From Actinoplanes xinjiangensis (GTDB lineage: Bacteria; Actinomycetota; Actinomycetes; Mycobacteriales; Micromonosporaceae), in NCBI RefSeq assembly GCF_003148685.1, contig NZ_QGGR01000001.1, positions 558,001 to 622,000 on the forward strand: a stretch of DNA of 64,000 nucleotides, read 5' to 3'. Positions 9,420 through 16,282 of this stretch are shown here, piece by piece. The notes beneath the pieces are model-generated. The model was given only the letters and a program-made list of their open reading frames with translations. It was not told the DNA's origin and did not search any database. The number at the start of each line of letters is the position of its first letter. The first letter of the stretch is position 1. A program made the position numbers and the translations under genes.

Positions 9420-9446
9420 CATGTGGCATTGTCGATCGCCATAGCA

Positions 9447-10024
9447 GCGACGACCGGAGCACACGCTCGCCCAACGTGTGCTCCTATCCACGCCATAGCC
9501 GCGACAGACGAACACGATCCGCAGACCGTGCACTCCCACCCACGTCATGACGACGACCCGAGCACACAATCGCCCAACGTGTGCCCCTGCCACGGGTCAC
9601 CCAACGACCTCACCGCACCGAAACTGTGCACTCCCACCCATGCCATGACGACGACCCGAGCACACGATCGCCCAACGTGTGCCCCGACCCACGCCATAGC
9701 CGCGACAGACGAACACGATCCGCAGACCGTGCACTCCCACCCACGTCATGACGACGACCCGAGCACACAATCGCCCAACGTGTGCCCCTGCCACGGGTCA
9801 CCCAACGACCTCACCGCACCGAAACTGTGCACTCCCACCCATGCCATGACGACGACCCGAGCACACGATCGCCCAACGTGTGCCCCGACCCACGCCATAG
9901 CAGCGACAGACGAACACGATCCGCAGACCGTGCGCTCCCACCCACGTCATGACGACGACCCGAGCACACAATCGCCCAACGTGTGCTCCTGCCACGGGTC
10001 ACCCAACGACCTCGCCGCACCGAA
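9447..10024. repeat. 201-bp tandem array (2.9 copies) with six palindromes
   Basis: The landmark GCCATAGC recurs at about 9492, 9693 and 9894, giving an exact 201-bp period. Each unit has two halves of about 98 and 103 bp that share a core of roughly 60 bp. Each core ends in an inverted repeat GAGCACAC-N11-GTGTGC(T/C)C, at 9456, 9560, 9658, 9761, 9859 and 9962. The first copy has perfect 9-bp arms and the last perfect 8-bp arms; inner copies have one A/C mismatch. The two halves carry different spacers of about 37 and 43 bp in alternation. Because 201 is a multiple of three, long reading frames arise on both strands, but none has protein-like character. The tract is richer in A and C on the plus strand than the surrounding genes. 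Confidence 0.9.
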
Positions 10025-10178
10025 GCCCGGAGTCCATCGCACCGAGACCGGCGCCATGGACCTTGAGCGCCACCTCCGCCGCTTGGCAAGCCCACCGCAA
10101 CCACCGCGAACGGCAACCCCGAAAGCGCAACCTCGACACGAGGGAGCGCCTGTATGCCTGTGGCCGCCGATCTTGCGT

Positions 10179-10294
10179 GGCTGGTTCCCACCGCTGCCTC
10201 ACGGCCCTTGAGACAGCGGTGGGAACCAGCCGAGAAGATCCGGCTGGCTGTCACCGCTGTCTCAGCGCGCCCTAGACAGCGGTGAGCACCAGCC
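10179..10294. repeat. Two related long hairpins (REP-like pair)
   Basis: Hairpin one has 18-bp perfect arms (10179-10196 with 10214-10231, left arm GGCTGGTTCCCACCGCTG) and a 17-base loop. Hairpin two has 21-base arms (10242-10262 with 10274-10294) that match at 18 positions, with an 11-base loop. The hairpins share GGCTGG at the foot and CACCGCTG in the stem, and each is followed by CGAG, so they are direct copies of one palindromic unit. They could form strong RNA structures or act as a double terminator for either flank. Confidence 0.85.
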
Positions 10295-10366
10295 GAGCGT
10301 GATCCACTGCTACGCGGACGGTCCCCGACCCGACGACGGCAATGGCATACCCGGGCACCGACGGCG

Positions 10367-10660
10367 CCGGGGCGGGCGGCGGCGGGGCGGGCGGCGGCGG
10401 GGCGGGCGGCGGCGGGGCGGGCGGCGGCAGCGGCAGCGGGACCGCGACCGGCGGCGGCAGGGCGGGCGACACCGGGACGGGCGGCGGCGGGACAGGCGGC
10501 GGCGGGACAGGCGGCACTGGGGACGGGCGGCGGCAGGCGGACGCAACCGGGCGACGGCAGGCGGGCGCCACCAGGCGGACGGCGGCGGACGCCACCGGAC
10601 GGGCGGCAGCGGGACCGGCGGCGGCGGAACAGGCGGCGGCGGAACGGGGTGGGCGTGGCG
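10367..10660. repeat. G-rich minisatellite, 15-bp units, then degenerate GGC repeats
   Basis: Four units of CGGGGCGGGCGGCGG run from about 10367 to 10430, followed by 230 bases of degenerate GGCGG/GGACGG repeats. The plus strand has many close runs of three or four G and can form G-quadruplexes. Both strands give open frames of Gly-rich or Pro-rich low complexity, which I do not accept as genes. It ends about 110 bases before the stop of the LacI-type gene. Confidence 0.75.
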
Positions 10661-10772
10661 GTAAGTGGTAGCGGCGGATTCCGCCCGAGAGGTGCGCTGT
10701 CGGGCGGGACCGGACGCCTGCGTCGCGGCCGACAGCCACGGGAGCCGGCGTAGACCGTACGAAAGGGGAGGT

Positions 10773-11783
10773 TTAAGCCGAACCGCGCAGGATCAGGCGG
10801 GTGGGCAGGACGGTCTCGAAGTCGGACGGCTCGTCGCCGTCGATCTTGGCCAGCAGGAGGCGGACCATCTCCTGGCCCATCTGCTCGACCGGCTGGTAGA
10901 CGCTGGTGAGCGGCGGGTCGGTGTGGCGGGCGATGACGGAGTCGTCGAAGCCGACGACGGCGACGTCCTGGGGCACCCGGCGGCCCGCCCGGCGCAGCAC
11001 GCGCAGCGCACCAGCGGCCATCATGTCGGAGGCGGCGAAGACGGCGTCGATCTGCGGGTACTGCTGGAGGAGCCACTCCATGGCGGCGGCACCGGAGAGT
11101 TCGCCGAAGTCGCCGCGGGCGGCGGGGCCCTCACCGACGACGTCGCGGTAGCCGTCGTAGCGGGCGATGCCGACGGCCATGTCGAGCGGGCCGGTGATCG
11201 TGGCGATGCAGCGGCGGCCCTGGTCGCGGAGGTAGGCGACGGCGGCGCGGGCACCGGCGCGGTTGTCGGCGTCGACGAAGCTGACCGGCTCGGGATGATA
11301 CGGACGGCCGGCCCGGACCGTGGGAACGCCGCGTTCCTCGAGCATGGCCGGGAGCGGGTCGTCGCCGTGCAGGGAGAGCAGCAGGGCGCCGTCGACGTGC
11401 TGGCGGGTGAGGTAGCCCTCCAGTTGGCGGCGTTCCTCGGGGGCCTGCGCGATCATCAGGACCATCTGCAGGTTGCGGGCGACCAGCACCGACGAGATGG
11501 ACTGCACGATGCGGCCGAAGAAGGGTTCGGCGAAGAACCGCTCACCGGATTCGAAGATCACCAGGGCTATCGAATCGGTTCGCTGGGTGACGAGCGCGCG
11601 GGCCGCCCGGTTCGGGACATAGCCCAGCGCATCGATGGCCTCCTGGACGGCTTCCCGCGCCTTGGGGCTCACCTGTGCCGACCCGTTGACGACCCGGGAC
11701 ACGGTGCCACGGCCGACGCCGGCCCTGGCCGCGACCTCTTCCAGAGTCGGCCGCCCGGTGGAGCGGCTCCGATCTTGATTCAT
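10773..11783 (-). CDS. LacI-family transcriptional regulator
   Basis: 336 residues. The N-terminal helix-turn-helix is canonical (TLEEVAARAGVGRGTVSRVVNG, residues 13-34), followed by the hinge helix and a periplasmic-binding-protein-like effector domain from about residue 65 (TDSIALVIFESGERFF) to the end. It presumably senses a sugar. The start ATG 11783 has GGAAAGGACGG upstream. It is divergent from the GlxA-type regulator at 11875, and no sugar gene adjoins it on its own strand, so the target is not evident; the repeat island lies immediately downstream. No clear palindromic operator was found in the 91-base divergent gap. Confidence 0.93.
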   Translation of the reverse strand: MNQDRSRSTGRPTLEEVAARAGVGRGTVSRVVNGSAQVSPKAREAVQEAIDALGYVPNRAARALVTQRTDSIALVIFESGERFFAEPFFGRIVQSISSVLVARNLQMVLMIAQAPEERRQLEGYLTRQHVDGALLLSLHGDDPLPAMLEERGVPTVRAGRPYHPEPVSFVDADNRAGARAAVAYLRDQGRRCIATITGPLDMAVGIARYDGYRDVVGEGPAARGDFGELSGAAAMEWLLQQYPQIDAVFAASDMMAAGALRVLRRAGRRVPQDVAVVGFDDSVIARHTDPPLTSVYQPVEQMGQEMVRLLLAKIDGDEPSDFETVLPTRLILRGSA

Positions 11784-11874
11784 CGCTGAACCGTCCTTTC
11801 CGCGACCGACCCACGGTACACGTGCGGCCTGCGGCTTTCCAGGGTGGTGGCGGCGCTGCGGCAGAGTTGTCGGC

Positions 11875-12879
11875 GTGAAACCTCACCGCATCGCGGTCCT
11901 GGTGCTGCCGGGCGCCGCGCCTCTGGACGTCGGGATCAGCGCGCAGATCTTCGCCCCGAAGCACGGTCTGCCCTACGAGTTGCTGCACTGCTCGCTGGCG
12001 GCCGGGCCGGTCACCGGGCGGGACGGGCTGGGATTCGTGGTGGAGTACGGCCCGGAGGCGCTCGACCACGCGGACACCGTGATCGTGCCCGGCTACAACA
12101 CCCCGCTACGGCGACTGGACCGGCGGATCCTCGACGGCCTGCGGGAGGCGGCGTTCCGTGGCGCGCGGATGGTGTCGATCTGCACGGGTGCGTTCGCGCT
12201 GGCCGCGGCCGGGATTCTGGACGGGCGGCGGGCGACGACGCACTGGTCGATGGCCCCGGTGCTGGCCCGGGAGTACCCGAAGGTCACCGTCGATCCCCGG
12301 GTGCTGTTCGTCGACGAGGGCCGGGTGCTGACGTCGGCGGGGGTCGCGGCCGGGATCGACCTGTGCCTGCACCTGATCCGCCGCGATCACGGGGTGCAGG
12401 CGTCCAACGCCGTGGCCCGGCGGATCGTGGCCGCCCCGTACCGCAGTGGTGGCCAGTCGCAGTTCGTGCCCCGTACCGTGCCGGAGCCGCTGGGTGAGGT
12501 CTTCGCCGCGACGCGGGAGTGGGCCCTGCACCGGCTGGACGAACCGATCGGGGTCGCCGACCTGGCCCGGCACGCGGGGGTGTCGACGCGCACGTTCGGC
12601 CGGCGGTTCGTCGAGGACACCGGGTACACGCCGATGCACTGGATCCTGCGGGCGCGGATCGATCTGGCGCGTTCGCTGCTGGAGGGCAGCGCGCTGAGCG
12701 TGGAACAGGTCGCCGCCCGGGTGGGCCTGGGTACGGGCGCGAACCTGCGGCTGCACTTCCAGCGCATCCTGGACATGACGCCGACCGAGTACCGGCGCGC
12801 GTTTGGCGGAAAACTTGCGGGATCCGGCGCTGCCGGCCCTGCCGCCACTCCCGTCGAACGCGAACAATTGACGGCATGA
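11875..12879 (+). CDS. GlxA-type regulator: DJ-1/PfpI domain plus AraC helix-turn-helix
   Basis: 334 residues from GTG 11875 (MKPHRIAVLVLPGAAPLDVG). Residues 4-170 form a DJ-1/PfpI (class I amidotransferase-like) domain with the nucleophile-elbow-like VSICTGAFALAAAG. Residues 215-315 form an AraC-type DNA-binding domain with two helix-turn-helices, beginning LDEPIGVADLARHAGVSTRT and ending in the DMTPTEYRRAF motif. The family senses small molecules and activates adjacent genes. Its stop overlaps the start of the GAPDH gene (ATGA at 12876-12879), so the two are translated as a unit. This makes the dehydrogenase a likely partner or product of the same regulation. Confidence 0.92.
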   Translation: MKPHRIAVLVLPGAAPLDVGISAQIFAPKHGLPYELLHCSLAAGPVTGRDGLGFVVEYGPEALDHADTVIVPGYNTPLRRLDRRILDGLREAAFRGARMVSICTGAFALAAAGILDGRRATTHWSMAPVLAREYPKVTVDPRVLFVDEGRVLTSAGVAAGIDLCLHLIRRDHGVQASNAVARRIVAAPYRSGGQSQFVPRTVPEPLGEVFAATREWALHRLDEPIGVADLARHAGVSTRTFGRRFVEDTGYTPMHWILRARIDLARSLLEGSALSVEQVAARVGLGTGANLRLHFQRILDMTPTEYRRAFGGKLAGSGAAGPAATPVEREQLTA

Positions 12880-13844
12880 GAGCTGCTATCAATGGCTTTG
12901 GCCGTATCGGGCGAAATGTACTCCGAGCCGCCGCGGGCCGCGACGATCTCGAGATCGTCGCGATCAACGACCTGACCGACGCCCGGACTCTCGCCCACCT
13001 GCTCCGCTACGACAGCACTCTGGGCCGCTTCCCGGGTTCGGTGGAAACCGACGGCGATCACCTGATCGTCAACGGTCACAAGATCGCCGTGACGGCCGAG
13101 GCCGACCCCGCCCGGCTCCCGTGGCAGGACGTCGACGTCGCGATCGAGTCCACCGGCCGGTTCACCGCGGGCGCCGGCGTGCACGTGACCCGGAAGGTCC
13201 TGGTCACCGCCCCGGCGAAGGGCGCCGACGTGACCATCGCGTACGGCCTGAACCACGACGCCTACGACCCCGACCGTCACCGCGTGGTCTCCAACGCCTC
13301 GTGCACCACGAACGCGCTGGCCCCGGTCGCGGCGGTGCTCGACGACCTGGCCGGGATCGAGGCCGGTTCGATGACCACGGTGCACGCCTACACGCAGGAG
13401 CAGAACCTCCAGGACGGCCCGCACCGCGACCTGCGCCGGGCCCGGGCGGCCGGCGTCAACATCGCCCCGACGACGACCGGAGCGGCGACCGCGATCGGTA
13501 CCGTCCTGCCCCGCCTGGACGGCAAGCTGTCCGGCTACTCGGTCCGGGTGCCGGTCCCGGTCGGCTCGCTCGTCGAACTGAACGCGCTGGTCCACCGCCT
13601 GGTCACGGCCGACGAGATCAACGCGGCGTTCGCGGCGGCGGCGGCCGGCCCGCTGCGCGGCGTGCTGGAGTACTCGACCGACCCGCTGGTGTCGTCGGAC
13701 ATCACCGGCAACCCGGCGTCCTCGATCTTCGACTCGCTGCTGACCGCCGCGAACGGCCGCCTCGTCAAGGTCGTGGCCTGGTACGACAACGAATGGGGCT
13801 TCGCGAACCGGGTCGTCGACACATTGACGCTGCTGGCCCGTTAA
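12876..13844 (+). CDS. gap: Glyceraldehyde-3-phosphate dehydrogenase, type I
   Basis: 322 residues from ATG 12876. The N-terminal Rossmann fold is clear (INGFGRIGRNVLRAA). The catalytic Cys is in SNASCTTNALAPVAAVL, and the C-terminal block VAWYDNEWGFANRVVD is standard. The reaction is oxidative phosphorylation of glyceraldehyde 3-phosphate to 1,3-bisphosphoglycerate with NAD(P). It is about ten residues shorter than typical GAPDH. It is not in the usual gap-pgk-tpi cluster: it overlaps a GlxA-type regulator upstream and a LacI regulator follows three bases after its stop. This suggests a second, conditionally expressed paralogue. An erythrose-4-phosphate dehydrogenase or other specialised role is possible. 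Confidence 0.9.
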   Translation: MRAAINGFGRIGRNVLRAAAGRDDLEIVAINDLTDARTLAHLLRYDSTLGRFPGSVETDGDHLIVNGHKIAVTAEADPARLPWQDVDVAIESTGRFTAGAGVHVTRKVLVTAPAKGADVTIAYGLNHDAYDPDRHRVVSNASCTTNALAPVAAVLDDLAGIEAGSMTTVHAYTQEQNLQDGPHRDLRRARAAGVNIAPTTTGAATAIGTVLPRLDGKLSGYSVRVPVPVGSLVELNALVHRLVTADEINAAFAAAAAGPLRGVLEYSTDPLVSSDITGNPASSIFDSLLTAANGRLVKVVAWYDNEWGFANRVVDTLTLLAR

Positions 13845-13847
13845 CCT

Positions 13848-14873
13848 GTGCGGATGGCGGTCACCCTGGCGGATGTTGCCCGGCTCGCCGGGGTGTCCCC
13901 GGCGACCGTCTCCCGCGTCATCAACGACAGTGCGAAAAAGGTCAACGAGGACCTGCGGGAGCGGGTCCTCGCGGCGGTGCGCCAGCTGCACTACGTGCCG
14001 AACGCGCATGCGCAGAACGTGGCCCGCCCCCGCAAGTCCGCGGTCGGGGTGATCGTCCACGACGTCTCCGACCCGTATTTCGCCGAGATCACCCGCGGCC
14101 TGCAACGACAGGCCGGCGCACACGACCGGCTCCTGGTGATCTGCAACAGCTACCGGGAGCCGGAACGCGAGCTCGCCTACGTGGCGCTGCTGCGGGCCCA
14201 GCAGGTGCACGCACTGATCCTCGCCGGTTCCGGCTACCACGACGACGAGTTCACCGCCCGCCTCAACGGGGAGCTGGAGGCGTACCAGCAGGCCGGCGGC
14301 CGGGTCGCCGTGATCGGCCGGCACCGCCTGGTCGGCACCGCTGTCCTGCCCGGCAACGAGGCCGGCGCCCACGCGCTGGGCCTGCGCATCCTCGAACTCG
14401 GTCACCGCGAGATCGGCGTGATCGCCGGCCCGCGCTACCTGACCACGACGACGGACCGCCTCACCGGTTTCCGCCGCGCGTTCGCCGACACCGGCGTCGA
14501 CCTGCCACCGGCACGTCTCATCTACTCCGACTTCACCCGGGACGGCGGCGCCGCCGCGGCCGGCACCCTGATGGACGCCCAGCCCGGCCTCACCGCCCTG
14601 ATCACCCTCAACGACTCGATGGCGGTCGGCGCGATGGCCACCCTCCGCGAGCGGGGCATCCGCGTCCCCGAGGACGTCTCGGTCACCGGTTTCGACGACA
14701 TGCCCATCGCCCGCGACGTCACCCCCGCCCTCACCACCGTGCGGTTACCGCTGGTCGAGATGGGCGAACGGGCCATGGCCCTGGCCCTCGACGACGACCA
14801 CGTTCCGCACGCCGAACCCGCCGACGCCACCCTGGCCTGGCGCGCCTCCTGCGTACCGCCGCCGCCTCGCTGA
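13848..14873 (+). CDS. LacI-family transcriptional regulator
   Basis: About 341 residues; the start is GTG 13848 or ATG 13854, both just after the GAPDH stop at 13844. The helix-turn-helix is VTLADVARLAGVSPATVSRV and the effector domain starts near SAVGVIVHDVSDPYFAEI. The C-terminal region keeps the LacI pattern VSVTGFDDMPIARDVTPALT. Tight spacing makes it the third gene of a regulator-gap-regulator unit, so it may control its own operon. The effector is unknown. Confidence 0.93.
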   Translation: MRMAVTLADVARLAGVSPATVSRVINDSAKKVNEDLRERVLAAVRQLHYVPNAHAQNVARPRKSAVGVIVHDVSDPYFAEITRGLQRQAGAHDRLLVICNSYREPERELAYVALLRAQQVHALILAGSGYHDDEFTARLNGELEAYQQAGGRVAVIGRHRLVGTAVLPGNEAGAHALGLRILELGHREIGVIAGPRYLTTTTDRLTGFRRAFADTGVDLPPARLIYSDFTRDGGAAAAGTLMDAQPGLTALITLNDSMAVGAMATLRERGIRVPEDVSVTGFDDMPIARDVTPALTTVRLPLVEMGERAMALALDDDHVPHAEPADATLAWRASCVPPPPR

Positions 14874-14955
14874 CGCCGGCCGGCGACCTCCGTCCGGCGC
14901 GTTCCGCCACCCGATTCCCCGGCCTCACCGCAGTCAACCCACCGCCTGGGCCCGG

Positions 14956-15092
14956 CGGCACTTCCGCTTCCCGGCGGGCTCACCGCAGCCGTTCACCTTC
15001 AGGCCGCGTCACTTCCGCTTTCCGGCGGGCTCACCGCAGCCGTTCACGTTCACGCCGCGTCACTTCCGCTTTCCGGCGGGCTCGTCCTCGGC
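14956..15092. repeat. 51-bp tandem repeat, 2.7 copies
   Basis: Copies start at 14956, 15007 and 15058 with an exact 51-bp period; the unit begins CGTCACTTCCGCTTTCCGGC. It fills most of the 281-base gap after the LacI gene, where no gene or promoter is evident on either strand. Confidence 0.85.
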
Positions 15093-15154
15093 CGGTTTTT
15101 CATTTGATACGGCCACGCATGCCCCGATCCGCGCAAGAGGTGTCTACGCCTCCT

Positions 15155-15643
15155 TCAGGAGACGGGTTCGGTCCACCGCTTGAGCACGGTGACCGGCCCC
15201 GGCTCCCCCGGCCACAACTGGATCAGCACGCGCTCGGTCGTCTCCGGATCCTCAGCGGAGTCGATGTCCGCACGCCAGGCCGCCTCCAGGTTGGACCGTG
15301 ACACCCGGATCCGGGTCCATCCCACCGCAACCTCGAACCCGGCGGCATCGGCCACCTCATCGGTGCACCCCAGCACGAGAACCCGCCCCGTGCCCACTTC
15401 GAACGCCCCCTCGACCACATGATCGAAGCCGTCGAACTCGGCAACCGGCGCCGATTCCAGAATCTCCACGGTCACCGCCACGAACACGTTGACCACGGTG
15501 CCCACCCCGGCCACGCCGTCGGCGACAGCCAGCTGATCAGCAACCGATTCCTCGGTCCACGCCTCTTCGAGGTCCCCCGCGAGCGCCGAGTCAGTGACGT
15601 GAATCTGGTGATAGTCCGCGAAGAGCCGAAGTTCATGAGCCAC
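15155..15643 (-). CDS. Hypothetical protein, possibly conserved in actinobacteria
   Basis: 162 residues from GTG 15643, with GAGGGG about ten bases upstream. The N-terminus reads AHELRLFADYHQIHVTD, followed by alternating strands and acidic turns, ending in a basic Trp-containing tail. There is no signal or membrane segment, and the protein is strongly acidic. I do not recognise the family. Its size and strand-rich pattern are similar to small proteins often found as single copies in actinobacteria. It lies 25 bases beyond the end of the XRE-cupin regulator on the same strand and could be co-transcribed with it. Confidence 0.65.
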   Translation of the reverse strand: MAHELRLFADYHQIHVTDSALAGDLEEAWTEESVADQLAVADGVAGVGTVVNVFVAVTVEILESAPVAEFDGFDHVVEGAFEVGTGRVLVLGCTDEVADAAGFEVAVGWTRIRVSRSNLEAAWRADIDSAEDPETTERVLIQLWPGEPGPVTVLKRWTEPVS

Positions 15644-15668
15644 CCGAAGATCATCCCCTCGGCCACCG

Positions 15669-16235
15669 TCAGGCGTCGACGTGGTTGCGCTCGCCGTCAG
15701 GGTCGAACACCGCGATCACCTCAGCCGGCCCGCCCCGGGCGCCGAACGCGTGTGGGGTCATCGTGGAGAAGGACGCCGCCTCCCCCTCGTGGACCAGCAC
15801 CTCCCGCTCCCCGAGCAGCAACTCGACGGTCCCCGACAACACCGTGAACCAGTCACGCCCCGGATGCACCCGCTGATCCTCGGGCCGCCGCGACGCCGGC
15901 CGGGCGACCCTGATCCGTGCGACAGTCAGGCCGTTGCGCGCGTCGTCCCCGCTGAGCACCCAAGTCGTCATCCCCCGCTCCGGATGGTGGTGCGGCTTGA
16001 TGACGACAGCGTCCCCCGCAGTCTCGACAAGCTGATCGAGGCTCGCCCCGAGGGCGCGGGCAATGGCCGTGAGCTGGTCGAGCCCGATACGCCGATGCCC
16101 CGTCTCGATCCGGCTCAACGTCGACGGACTGAGATAACACCGCCCCGCCAGCTCATCCAGCGACCAGCCTTTGGCGATCCGTAGCCCCCGGATACGCGCC
16201 CGAACGATCGCATCCACCTCAGCATCTTGCGTCAT
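15669..16235 (-). CDS. XRE-family regulator with cupin sensor domain
   Basis: 188 residues from ATG 16235 (MTQDAEVDAIVRARIRGLR). The N-terminal 70 residues are an XRE helix-turn-helix (GWSLDELAGRCYLSPSTLSRIE). The C-terminal 100 residues are a cupin barrel with a GRDWFTVLSGTVELLLGE core and an HAFGARGG block. Such proteins usually bind a metabolite or metal in the cupin and repress nearby genes. It has no ribosome binding site. A TACAAT hexamer lies seven bases upstream of the ATG, so the mRNA is probably leaderless. The start codon is the centre of a perfect palindrome (9-bp arms), pointing to autoregulation and control of the divergent methyltransferase. Confidence 0.9.
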   Translation of the reverse strand: MTQDAEVDAIVRARIRGLRIAKGWSLDELAGRCYLSPSTLSRIETGHRRIGLDQLTAIARALGASLDQLVETAGDAVVIKPHHHPERGMTTWVLSGDDARNGLTVARIRVARPASRRPEDQRVHPGRDWFTVLSGTVELLLGEREVLVHEGEAASFSTMTPHAFGARGGPAEVIAVFDPDGERNHVDA

Positions 16236-16244
16236 ACGCAAGAT
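16224..16244. promoter_or_regulatory. Palindromic operator centred on the XRE-cupin start codon
   Basis: Perfect inverted repeat: ATCTTGCGT, the three bases CAT, then ACGCAAGAT. The central CAT is the reverse complement of the regulator's ATG. A further TGCGT half-site follows at about 16249. A regulator bound here would cover the minus-strand -10 hexamer (ATTGTA on the plus strand, 16243-16248) and abut the divergent promoter. Confidence 0.8.
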
Positions 16245-16270
16245 TGTATGCGTCAGCCGCAAACGCGACC

Positions 16271-16276
16271 TACAGT
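16271..16276 (+). promoter_or_regulatory. Putative -10 element of a leaderless methyltransferase mRNA
   Basis: TACAGT lies six bases before the ATG at 16283, and no ribosome binding site is present, so transcription probably begins at or next to the start codon. The -35 region is weak (TATGCG or ATGCGT near 16248) and overlaps the operator. Confidence 0.5.
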
Positions 16277-16282
16277 CGTCCC

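Noticed and set aside
9447..10024. CRISPR array
   Set aside because: The repeat-spacer pattern is superficial: cores are about 60 bp, the two spacers alternate identically between units, and no cas gene is present.
9423..10211. A 262-codon plus-strand frame through the 201-bp array
   Set aside because: It exists because the repeat period is a multiple of three; the opposite strand also gives repeated frames, composition is His/Pro/Thr-rich without domain character, and no ribosome binding site is present.
10272..10739. Pro-rich minus-strand frame (155 codons)
   Set aside because: It is the complement of the GGC minisatellite and has no start signal; low complexity explains it.
12387..14405. 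A 672-codon frame antisense to the GlxA and GAPDH genes
   Set aside because: Arg/Gly/Val-rich shadow of well-recognised genes on the plus strand, caused by high third-position GC.
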